Shown: in pieces, positions 21,501 to 31,415 of the stretch
Layout of the letters: every line of letters begins with the position of its first letter
Position numbering within the stretch: the stretch's first letter is position 1
Assembly: GCA_001600635.1 (NCBI GenBank)
Contig: BCKL01000009.1
Location: forward strand, 124,001 to 188,000
Direction of reading: 5' to 3'
Length of the DNA stretch: 64,000 bases
Source: Leucosporidium creatinivorum
Taxonomy: Eukaryota > Basidiomycota > Microbotryomycetes > Leucosporidiales > Leucosporidiaceae
The notes under the pieces: model-generated
Database searches by the model: none
What the model saw: only the letters and a program-made list of their open reading frames with translations
Told to the model about the DNA's origin: nothing
Translations under genes and position numbers: made by a program

Positions 21501-23735
21501 CGTAGAAGCGAAGAGAGAGAACGGGCAACCTCGCCTCGCTCCCCCCCTCCTTCCTTTCTCGCCGAGCAGAACGAAACGACGCCGGACTCACTTTTTCTCC
21601 TTCAAACAGAACAAAATCTGCACGGGCACCAACCCCCTCTCCGCCGACTTGAAGCTAATCTCATTATCCGCATTAGCGGAAGCGGACACTGTTCAACATT
21701 TAGTATCAGCGCCTCTCCTCGCTCCCCCCTCCCCCTCTCCCAAAGCCCGAGGCGGAAGAAGACCCACGCTGCGTAGTATACTCATAAATATGGGCCGTGA
21801 CCGGTTTCCCAGCAACGACGTTCTTGGCGACTCCATCCTGGTAGACTCCCATGGCGGCGAGGACGGAGAGGGTGCGCGAGTTGATCTTTGCTCGGCCGTC
21901 CGAGACGATGCAGACGACGACTGTGGGCGATGGAGGCGTGGGCAGGAGGGAGGGTGAGTGAAAGGAGCGAAAGTCAGCGCTGGTGCTCCTGCTCCTGCTC
22001 CTGCTCGGCGAACTCGAGTTCAGCCCCAGCCCCAGCTTGAGACGAGACGTACCCTTCTTCCATCCATCAGCGCCCCATGTCTTGGACCTCGTACGCTCGC
22101 AGAGGTGTTGGATGTTCTCTGTTCGCGAGAGGAGGGCGAAGGAGATGAGGGCGGGGCGAGGGAGACGAGAAATGGGTCAGCGTTCGGCGCAAGAAAGACA
22201 CACGCAAAAAGAGCAAGGTGCGAGGACTCACTCATCACTCCGTGCATAGTTCGACAGAACAGGACTTCGTCCTCCTGACCAAGGCCAATCGCGAGAATCA
22301 GGTCAGCGCTCGGGGGTCCTCCCTCTGTCTTCTCGGGCGCCGTATGCCCCGCCCAAGAGAGCGAGAGGCTGGCTCACGTTGTACATGGTCATGACGATGA
22401 ACAACTCGGTCCTCCTGGGCGTCTCGTAGAGGATCTGGCGAAGCGAGTACTGCTCGTCGAGGAAGTCGTTGGGCTGTGGGGCGAGGTTCGAGCGAAAGAA
22501 TTCAGCAAGCACGAGGAGAGGAAAGCGACAAAGACGGGGAAGGAGAAGAGAAGAGAGAAGGTCAGCGATCATGCTTTCGTGCCGCTCCTCCACCATCGCC
22601 GAGCTCGCCCAAGCCAGCTCGACAAAACTCACATCACAAGTCGCAGCGGTATACCTCATATGCGTGAACTCGCGATCTTCCTTCCTTGGGCAGCGTTCGA
22701 GGAGCTTGGGAGGGACTTGGCAGTCGAGTACGAGGTTGCCGTGGTAGAGTTGGACACCTGTGGGCGGAGAGGAGGGGGGGCGGGAGTGAGAGAGGATGGG
22801 GATGAGAGAAGTGGAGAGGTAGGAGATCAGCGAGCTGTACAGATGAGCGAGAAAGTGGGCGAGAGCGCGGAAAGAGCCGCCGAAAGCTGAGTTCGGCGGT
22901 CCATTCCCTCGCTCGCTGCTCTGCCCTCGCCTCCCACTGCTAACAATCAAGGCAGCGACAACTCACGCTTGACCGTCTTGTACCTCCTGGGCTGCCTCTG
23001 CGGGATCCTGCCATACCTCACCACACTCTGCTGATCATCGTCCATGCCATTCCCATTGCCATAGCCCGCTCCCTGCGCTCCCACCACATTCGGATCGAAC
23101 CCTCCTGCATATCCTCCTCCTGCTCCTCCTCCATGGGACGACCACCTCGGATGTCCGCCGCCTCCGTGCCCGCCGTTCGGGGAGAGCAAAGGCGCCGCTC
23201 CATCGTCGTCGTCGTCTAGTCCTCCTTGGCCGGGATGAGCGAGCGGGTGTCCTCCTTGATCAAAGGGGTTGGAATGAGAGGGAGCTTGAGAGGTGAAGGA
23301 ATCGTCGTGGTGCAGAGGGGGGAGGTAGGCTCCTCCTTGGTCGGCGTAGCCGCCGGCGCCAGGTGGGGGAGAGGAAACGCCCGAGGGGTCGTAATGCTGG
23401 GGTACGGGTTGGGCCCAGGATTGTTGATGGTGCTGATCTGCTACATGTTGCTGATAAGGATCTCCTCCGGCGAAAGGGTCGTGCGTCCCTTGATGAGGCT
23501 GCGAGGCGGTGTAGTCGTATTGTCCTGCTCCTCCCTGCTGCTGGTGAGCATAGGGATCGTACCCCTGATCCTGCTGCTGCTGTCCATAACCGAGATCCTG
23601 CTGCTGTTGCTGAGCTGGAGCGGGAGTTCGGCCACCCCTGCGAGGTTGAGGACCGGGAGGAGGCCCCGTCGCGTAGGCTGGTGCGGGTTGTTGTTGGTCG
23701 TAGGGCTGTTGATCTGTAGGTGGGTAGTAGCTCAT
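18544..23735 (-). CDS. CHS: Chitin synthase (GT2, class I-III type)
   Basis: ATG at 23735 begins [20 protein letters not shown], a Gln/Gly/Pro-rich cytosolic tail of about 250 residues. Then come RYKTVKR and [15 protein letters not shown], the chitin synthase N-terminal motif. The GT2 core follows: [90 protein letters not shown] and [18 protein letters not shown]. The QRRRW product-binding motif and the EDR catalytic region are intact. C-terminal exons give several membrane spans ([48 protein letters not shown]) and end [10 protein letters not shown]. It polymerises N-acetylglucosamine from UDP-GlcNAc into chitin at the plasma membrane. There are many short exons, including one of 11 nt at 19136-19146. 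Confidence 0.93.
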
Positions 23736-24165
23736 CTCTGCTGAGAGAGAGAGCTGAAGAGCTACAGAAAACGAAGGCGAGAAGCGACGAGACAAGCGAG
23801 TGAGAAGTAAGAGAGAGAGAGAGGCGAGGAGGAGAGGACGGGAAGGGTACAGCGAGCAGCGGGAAGTAGGGAATCAACCGGGATTACAATCTAAATTGAA
23901 TAGTAACGCTGCTATTCTGTACTAATCCCTGCAAATGTTGAGGTACAGCTTCTCCCCCTCTCTCCCTCCGAACAATCGAACAACAGCTCTCTGGCCGCTC
24001 TGCGCTCTCCTTCCTTCTGCCTCGAATCGCTCTCGTCTTATATCGACCTACAGCTTTTCATCTTCGATCGTACTACAGGATCCTGCTCTCCTACAGCTTC
24101 TATCAGCCTACACACTTTCCAACGCGTCTCACTCAACTCGACGCGTCTCTCCCAACCCAGCTGTA

Positions 24166-25456
24166 ATGGACCACCCGCGCCCCTCCCGTCCAACGACTCC
24201 CCTCCGGCGCATCTCCTCCACCTCCTTACGCCAACTCTCCCTCTCCCACTCGGCCTCTCGTCGTTCCAACCCCACCGCCTCCGACGAGCATCCCCTGGAC
24301 CACTTGGGCCCTCTCTTCGCAGAGCTTGCCGATTCCGTGGTAGATCTGTGCGGCAAGTGCGAAGAGTTGGGAGAAGTCAATAGACAGGTCGAAGGCTTCA
24401 ACGAGGCCTTCGCGGGGCTGTTGTATGGCTTGAGGGTCGGGACTTATACCGCCGAGTTCTTGGAGGTTGGTCCTTTTCCGCTCTTTCTGCTTGCTTCTTT
24501 AAGGGCTGTACTAACTCCTAGCGATGCGGTATAGGCCCCCACCAAACTCAATTTCCACCTCGCCACCCTGCGGCAACCTCCTCCTCCCCCATCTCGCTCC
24601 CCTTCGCCGAGCCCTTCCCCTCCCGGCTCTCCCTCGCATGATCAATCGCATATGGGAGGACAGAATATGACGATGGACTCGGAGCACTCGTTTGCTGCGC
24701 CGAGGGAATCTGCGCCGGCTGGGAGTAGTAGTGGCAGAGGAGGGATTGCCAGGGGGAGAGGCAGGGGCAGGGGAGGAGCGGTCGGTGGAGTGGCAGGGAG
24801 GAAGAAGAAGGAGGAGCAGGCTGTGAGTTCCTCTAGTGGTCTTCTCGGTCGTTCTCTGGCTTCCAGAGACTCGCCCTCCTCTGCCGAGCTGACCTCCCCT
24901 CCCATCCTTCTTCTCTCCCTCACCTCGACCCTCCTCCACTCCTCCGCTCTGCTTCTCACTCATTAAACAGGCCTTCATCGAATCCCTCATCACCTCCCTC
25001 CCCATCAAATTCCGAGAGCAACAGCCCCTCCGAGGCGAGTCCGAACGAGTCTGCCTCGGCCTACGAGGGTTCACCGAGGGGGTGACTAGTGCGCTTTCTT
25101 TTCCCTCTTCATGCCCATCTGCCTCCCACTAACTGCTTCCTCCCCTCCTCCTTCTCTCCCTTTTCCCCACTCCTCGCACTCGCCGCGCTCACTCCCCTCG
25201 CGCGCAACAGTGGCCGACCTAACATCCTCCCTCCACCCCCCACTCCCTCAGCACCGCATCAACGACGTCCTGACCGCCTTGGTGCGGAGTAAGGCCGTGT
25301 TGAAGGTGTTTAGTCAGGTGAGGTTTCGGCTTTTCGGCGCTGAGAGGATGGAGGAGGAGGAGGAGGGATATGGGCTGACGATGCTTTGATGGATAGGGAG
25401 TCACGACGTATAGGTTCGATCCTAATAAGTTCTCGCCTCCCCCTCCCTCGGCGTGA
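24166..25456 (+). CDS. DAM1: DASH/DAM1 complex subunit Dam1
   Basis: Exons are 24166-24465, 24535-24822, 24971-25088, 25211-25317 and 25397-25456, all in frame. The Dam1 core is DHLGPLFAELADSVVDLCGK, CEELGEVNRQVEGFNEAFAG, LLYGLRVGTYTAEFLEAP at residues about 45-105. In the family this region reads LxxFNExFxxFLYGLxxNxxCxxFxEAP. Dam1 is part of the fungal ring complex that couples kinetochores to spindle microtubules. A Gly/Arg/Lys-rich linker ([14 protein letters not shown]) and a C-terminal segment AFIESLITSLPIKFREQQPL to LVRSKAVLKVFSQGVTTYRF follow and look structured. The third intron uses GTGCGC at 25089 rather than the overlapping GTGACT at 25082, because only the former keeps frame. Confidence 0.82.
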
Positions 25457-26015
25457 GGAGTTGGAGCGAGCGCGTGAGCGGAGCCGAGCCGAGTCGAGTC
25501 GAGGGGCGGACTCGGAGTGATGGGATCGGTGGGTGGGAGAAGATGGGATTTCGACTTTCTGAAGAGGGCGAGAGGGTCTGTTAGGTCTTTGGGGCGGGTG
25601 AGATTGTAAAGCAGCTGGCGTTCGACCGCTTGCTGTTGAGTCTTGACGTACGAGCGAGTGAGGGAACGGGCAAGCTGGCTCGAGCGAACGAAGTAACGTT
25701 GGTCTGTGCTGCATCACACAGAGTCGATACGCGGTGATGAATAGGTTTCGGAACATTGGGGGATCTCGCGAGCAGTGGGCAGCTTTATGGTTTGAGCGAA
25801 CTTCGAAGACTCGGTGCTCGGCGCTCGCGAGCGCCCAGCCGCTCGAATGCTCGCTCCGTAGCATCCTCTCCCAATGCTAGTCATGATGCAGACGTCTTGA
25901 TGATAGGAATACGTAGTCGGATGACTCTTGTCAGGGCTACGGAGCGAAGGAGAGGTCAGCTCCCAGCCGAGCACGAAACCGAACCGAAGCGGAGAACGAC
26001 CTCGGCTGCACCTCC
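25457..26015. other. Intergenic region between DAM1 and an F-box gene
   Basis: Convergent 3' regions of DAM1 and the F-box gene at 26016-27174. The stretch holds GAGCC/GAGTC-rich simple sequence near 25465-25505 and a self-complementary patch CGGCGCTCGCGAGCGCC near 25818. No gene is seen. Confidence 0.5.
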
Positions 26016-27174
26016 TCACTCCAAGCTCTCCCAGGGATTCCACTCCGCAAAGTACTCCGGCTTCCTCAGCACCAGTAATTCGACGCCCTCCCTCTCGGCC
26101 CACTCCTGCAGCTTCCTCTCTCCTTCATCATCCTCCTCGAGCACTGCTCGCGTACAGACGACCCTCCTAAACGGCATTGTCGCCGAGGAGGGGGAAGAAG
26201 AGAAGTGCTCCAGTAGCGCAAGGACTTCATCGAATTTCGGCGGCCGCATCGAGGGGTGATCCGCGTTCCATGGGAGGCGGAGCACGTCGAGCTCGGTGCC
26301 CTTGGCTCGGAGGTCCTCGAGGACAATCTTGAGGTCCTTGAGGTTGAGGTCGAAGCCGAACGACCTTACATTAGGCAGATGCTTGAGGAGCGCTAGCCGA
26401 AGAGCAGGGATCGCATTGGTAAAGGTAGTAGAGAGCGACACCTCCTCGAGGTTCGGACCGAGGATTTCGAGAATGTCGGAGAGCTGGGCTGTGAAGCGTT
26501 GGTGGAGGTAGAGGGCAATGTCGAGGGTGCGAAGGAGGGGGAAACGCCAGGTGGTGAGAAAGGTGAGGTCGATTTTGTCCAGCTGTTGTCGGGCGGCGCC
26601 GAGGGAGAGGGTGCGGAGGGAGGGGAAGGTGTAGACGAGGGAGCGGTTGGTGTAGACGAGGGAGGGGTCGAAGGTGGGCAGACCGCCGAGCGTGAGAGTG
26701 GTTAGGCGTAACGAGTGTAGACCTGGAGAGATGTGCGTTAGCGATGAGCCACCGTGACGAGGGAGACTGACACGCACGAGGAAGCTCGGCGAGAGCTTGA
26801 AAGAGCGCCGCCTTGCCGATCCCTTCATCCGAGCTCACGTCGTCGATCGTGATATGCACTAGACGCTCTCCGTATCGCTTCAAGAACGTCAGAACTGTCT
26901 CCAGCTCGGTATCCTTGGGCACAATCACGCTTCGGGGACCAGCCCCGTTGGCTTGCGACTCGGCGTCCGTCTCCCAGGGTGATTTGCTGTTGAGCAGGAC
27001 ATGCCGACGCAACTCTGCTTGGGCTAGAGGCTTCCAGTTGGAGTGCACTAGCGACAGGATCCGTAGAGCGTCGTAGCGGGGTTGGAGCTCGTGCGAAAGA
27101 GGCGGGAGAGTGGAGCGAATGATGTGTAGAAGAGTCTCGGGCGGTAGGGAGGCGAATGTAAGCTTGTCGGCCAT
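26016..27174 (-). CDS. F-box protein with Leu-rich repeats (distinct subfamily)
   Basis: Two exons are read: 27174-26780 and 26722-26016, with a GTGCGTG donor, CGCTAAC branch and CTCCAG acceptor. The start MADKLTFASLPPETLLHIIR is an F-box at the very N-terminus, followed by LRILSLVHSNWKPLAQAELR. The second exon has Leu-rich segments (GLHSLRLTTLTLGGLPTF, SLRTLSLGAARQQLDKIDL, PLLRTLDIALYLHQRF, NLEEVSLSTTF). It ends KPEYFAEWNPWESLE. It lacks the MTTALA exon and the LLEELGIxGN tail of the expanded family, so it belongs elsewhere. A role as SCF substrate adaptor is inferred. Confidence 0.8.
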
Positions 27175-27413
27175 TGTCCCTGAGAGCCCTAGCTGAACAG
27201 CCCAAGTCGACCTGGTCAGCGCAGGAAGTCAAGCGGCGATGGGCGAGAGCTCCAACCCTTGGCTCTCTCCAAATCACTCGCTCTTGTACGTCGTCTCGTG
27301 TAGCCGAGCAGGAAGCAGCTGTAGCGCGGTAGAAAGCTGTAGATGCTGCACCTGCTCTCCCACCTACCCCAGCTGTAGCTGACCACTTTCCGCCCCTCCC
27401 CCTCAGCTCTCTC

Positions 27414-28751
27414 ATGTCGCGGCCTTCATTCTCTCAGCTCGCTCAGAAGTTCGTGCAGCAGCGCGCTCGCGGGTTCCCTGGAGCATCTTCGGGAGGCTCT
27501 GGTGGACAGGGAGGAGGACCGGGGCTCGGTCAGGCGCTCGGCGGTGTCGGAGGCATCGTTTTGCTGGCGGCGGCGGGTTTGACGGTCAACAACGCTCTCT
27601 TCAACGGTGAGTTCGAGTTGGGGCCTTGATCAGCTCGATGAGCAGTAGATGCTCCTGTAGCGCGGAGCTCGGCAGCTGTAGCGGAACGGGCTCGCTGACT
27701 TACGCGCCCTCTCCGCTCGCTTTCCCTCATCTCGCCAGTCGATGGAGGACACCGTGCGATCAAGTACACTCGTCTGAATGGAGTAACCTCGGACGTCTAC
27801 GCTGAGGGAACCCACTTCATCGTGAGTAGTGGCCTACAAGTCGATTCGCCGCCGCCCAGCTGACGCATTCTGTCGCTCCGCTTCCCGGCATCTCTCAGAT
27901 CCCCTGGTTCGAGACACCCATCATCTACGACGTTCGCGCCAAGCCAAGAAACATTGCTTCCCTCACCGGTACCAAGGGTGAGCTCCCTTGCTGTACCCTT
28001 CGCAATTCTCGGCCAGCTCGGGCTGACTCCCCTCCCTCCGAATCGCAGATCTGCAGATGGTCAACATCACCTGCCGTGTCCTCTGCCGCCCTCGCGTCGA
28101 CGCCCTCGCCACCATCTACCGCGAGCTCGGCACCGACTACGACGAGCGAGTCCTCCCCTCCATCGTCAACGAGGTGCTCAAGTCGGTCGTCGCCCAGTTC
28201 AACGCCTCGCAGCTCGTCACCCAACGCGAGATGGTCTCCAAGCTCGTCCGTGACAACCTCCAACGCCGCGCCGGTCGCTTCAACCTCGTCCTCGACGATG
28301 TGTCCATCACCCATGTCACCTTCAGCCCTGCCTTCTCCGAGGCGGTCGAGGCCAAGCAGATTGCTCAGCAGACGGCACAGAGGGCGGCGTACCTCGTTGA
28401 TCAGGCGCTCCAGGAGAAGCAGAGCATCATTGTCAAGGCTCAGGGAGAGGCCAGGAGTGCCGAGCTGATTGGAGAGGCCGTCAAGCAGAACAAGGGGTGC
28501 GTTGGCTCGGCATGTCAGGCTGGAAGCTCCCTTGCTGACCCTTTTGCTTCGCTCCATAGATTCCTGCAGCTGAGGAAGATGGAGGCCGCTCGCGAGATTG
28601 CCGGCATGGTCGCTGCTTCCAACAACAAGCTCATGCTCGATTCGGACGCCCTTCTCCTCGATGGTCAGTGTTGACGCTGCCGTTCACTCTCGATTCATTT
28701 CGCTTACCCTCCTTCTCTATCACAGTGAGCGAGAGGCAGCAGAAGCAGTAA
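27414..28751 (+). CDS. PHB2: Prohibitin-2 (mitochondrial inner membrane)
   Basis: Exons are 27414-27606, 27739-27821, 27899-27977, 28049-28496, 28560-28663 and 28726-28751. A Gly-rich N-terminus precedes one membrane anchor (GGVGGIVLLAAAGLTVNNAL). The SPFH domain starts GGHRAIKYTRLNGVTSDVY and includes IIYDVRAKPRNIASLTGTKD, LQMVNITCRVLCRPRVDALA and RFNLVLDDVSITHVTFSPAF. A coiled coil follows (QRAAYLVDQALQEKQSIIVK), and the end is LLLDVSERQQKQ. With Phb1 it forms ring complexes that scaffold the inner membrane and modulate m-AAA protease. Length and exon junctions fit the family with no defect. Confidence 0.94.
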
Positions 28752-29376
28752 ACGGCTTTCGGTTAAGTCGGCCGGTTCGGTCGGAGAGAGCCTGTACATT
28801 ACGATCCAGAAAACGGTGCTGTGTAGCGTGCATCGGTATGGCGGAAGGATGCAAGCAGACGTCATTCGCAACTCATCCTCTTCGTCCCCGATCCGAGAGA
28901 TGCTGCTCTCGTCTCGTCTGCTCGCGCTCAGCTCGGTCCGGCTCGAGACAAGGCGGGAGGGCAAGCTGACTCGCGCTTGCGGAAGCTGCCTTGTTCGGAT
29001 GGGAGACGACAGGTCTAGAGCAGCAGTTCGCTTCGTGAGATCTTGCACCTCTTCAGCTTCCTCTCGCCCCGCTTCGAAGGCTCGGCGCTCGCTCGCAAGC
29101 TGGCTCTCGGCTTTCTCGTACACCTGCCACACAGCAGAGTAGCTAGGGTAGGTACAATTCACATCATCCATCGAAAGAAGCTTCCTCGCCCACCAGCACT
29201 CGCTCCTTTCGTCACCAGCTCTTTCTCGACTCCTCACCGAACTCCTCGACCGAAGCGGTTGGGCAGCCAGGAAGTAGACTCGACTCGTCTACTCACTCAT
29301 GGAGAGGAGTCAGCTGCTGCAGATGGAAGGCAAGGAGAAAGAGAAGCGCCGGAAGCTCACCTCGACCCATCTCGAC
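28752..29376. repeat. Inner end of IR1 right arm, non-coding
   Basis: About 28900-29376 mirrors 17859-18340. It holds the 3'-UTR intron donor of the F-box gene at 29360 and no clear gene. 28752-28900 is prohibitin 3' flank. Confidence 0.6.
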
Positions 29377-30913
29377 TCAGTTGCCCTCAATTCCCTGCTC
29401 CTCTAGCACCGCTATGACATCCGCTTTGCTGTCGTCGCTCCACTGCTTGTCCTGAGCCTCATCGCGCTCCATCGTGGGGTACCTAAGCCGTCGAAGGTAC
29501 GAGGAAGATCCCGAGCGGAGGTAGGCGAGGAGGGAGGCCGGCGAGAGATACGCGAGGCCGAGAGTGAGCGAGATAACGCTGGGAGGGAGGCTGTTGAGGG
29601 GTACACTCAGAGCACCAGAGTTACTCGCCGCTTCTAGGGTCAACGACACTACGCTCGAGGGAAGGCTTTCGAACAGCGCGCGGCAGCGATCGCGATCCGG
29701 CGCGTCGGAAGGCTGTACTACTGAGCAGTGAAGCGACAACTTAAGATCTCCGAGTTTGGTGAAGCGAGGGAGATCAGGAGGGGTGTAGCGCTCGGCGGAG
29801 AGGTCGAGGGGCAATGCGAGGCGAGTGAGGCTCGCAGCAGAGTGGAGAGTGAAAGCGCTGACGAGTCGCAGCGTGAATTGGTTGCTCTGATATCCCTTGA
29901 GAGAGAAGTCATGAAGCTGGAACGATAAAGGGGGGAGACGATCGGCGGCTCCGTCCCACTCCAGCGAGAGCACCTTGAGCGTAACCTGCTCGGCGAGAAA
30001 CCGCAAGAGTGCCGCCTCGCCGGCTTCATCGCCTTGAAGGGTCCCGATCTCGAGGTGTTGGAACTTCTGCCTGCTCTTCCAGAGCATGCGAAGGAAGGAG
30101 GTACCTTCCTGGACGCCGACCCCTTCGAGTGCAATGCGCTGGGCTCGACATGCGTCCAGTATGATCGAAACGACCTCGAGAGCGCTCGTGTGATCCATCT
30201 CGTCGGTGGCATTGGTGAAGGTGACGCTGAGACCCTGAACGAGAGTGCCGAGATGAGGATGGCGAGGTAGGGTTGAGGCGAGCTTTTTGAAGTTGATGGC
30301 GAGGTCGGAGCCGCGGCTTGCGCTGTTTCCGAGGTCTAGAGGCTGACCGTCCTCGTCGCATTGTTGGTCTTCGACCCGAAGGTGCAAAGTGTGGTAAAGG
30401 CGTTCTCGGGCGAACGGGAGGAAGCTCTTCGAGACGAGACAGCAGCGGGCGAGGTCGATCGGGGTGTAGGGTTGGGCTGTGAGCTGATGAAGGATTAGGG
30501 AGATGATTTCGGAGGGGAGGGTCGGTCGAGCAGGGTCGTAGGCGGTCGACGACGGAGGAGGGGCGACAAGGATGTTGAGCGCTTTAGCGAGGAGAGCGCC
30601 GAGGGAGGTAGCGTCGGAGAAGGAAAGGGATTCGATGGACGGATAGGTGGTAGCTTGTAGCTTGTCGATGGCTTCCATCAGAGGTCGAGAGCTCTATCAA
30701 GGAGGAGGGAAGGCTCAGCGAGAGCGCGAGCGGCTCGTACACCCTTTCACGACTCGAAGCGTAGCCAGCGGGCCCCTCGATATCCTGCAGCTCTCTCAGC
30801 TCCTCCAGCAATCGACGACAGCTCCCCGGCGCCAACTCGCCCTTCTCGACATCCAGCTGCGTCCAAAGCGTGATTATTGCGCTCTTGAGGCGATTAGCGA
30901 GAGCGGTGGTCAT
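29377..30913 (-). CDS. F-box/LRR-like protein, family copy (IR1 right)
   Basis: Exon 1 begins MTTALANRLKSAIITLWTQL at 30913. The second part, open from 30678 to 29377, begins MEAIDKLQATTYPSIESLSF, carries the F-box RPTLPSEIISLILHQL with ARCCLVSKSFLPFARERLYH, then Leu-rich repeats, and ends VLEEQGIEGN. The exon 1 donor differs from all paralogues: GCTTCG is followed by AGTCGTG instead of GTGAG. Normal splicing of exon 1 may therefore have been lost, and translation may start at the 30678 Met, giving 433 residues. It is head-to-head with the PH gene at 31416. Compared with its mirror copy it is much more diverged than the PH pair. Confidence 0.75.
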
Positions 30914-31045
30914 GCTGGTCGGTCTGTAGAGCTTTGAGCTTCCTCCGAGTTGTCCTGCTGCAGCGAAACGAGTCGAAAGCTGAGAAGACGAGGTGAGCAG
31001 CGGAGGGAGAGAGTGCGAAAGGGCTCGCTCGTCGAAGTTGGCCGG

Positions 31046-31080
31046 CTTGAGCTTCGACTACATCTTGCTTGCTGCTTCAT
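31046..31080 (-). promoter_or_regulatory. F-box family leader block (copy 2)
   Basis: Same block as 16151-16184, reverse strand, ending 133 nt before the ATG at 30913. Confidence 0.5.
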
Positions 31081-31156
31081 TCTGCTCTTACTAGTCTACA
31101 GATCGCCCCGATGCTCTATACACCACCACCTATCAGCCTACAGCTCTCACACCAAG

Positions 31157-31249
31157 ATGCGGGGCAACGAGAGGCGCTCGACCCCTCCCGTCCTTCTCGG
31201 CTCCTCTTCCGCCGAGCGTGGCCCTAGAAGTGTGAGTTTTCGACGTTGA
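31157..31249 (+). other. Conserved 30-codon upstream ORF of the PH gene
   Basis: Identical over all 93 nt to the ORF at 16073-15981. It lies about 165 nt upstream of the PH gene ATG at 31416. Confidence 0.4.
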
Positions 31250-31415
31250 ACAGCTACCAACGACCTACAGAACAAAACTACAGCAAGCAGCAGCCTACAA
31301 CTCGAGCTCAGCGTAGACCGCTCGCCCAACTCTCCGACTCGCCCAGCTCAGCTCAGCGCACAGCCCTCGGAGGAATCATCCAACACAACAACCTCGGTGT
31401 CAGCGCTGAAGAAGA

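Larger units (their letters stand above)
31015..31333. promoter_or_regulatory. Shared bidirectional promoter/leader, IR1 right copy
   Basis: Almost base-for-base reverse complement of 15899-16203, between F-box (-) and PH (+) genes. See that entry. The stretch covers the F-box leader block at 31046-31080, an intervening CT-rich zone and the upstream ORF at 31157-31249. Confidence 0.65.
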
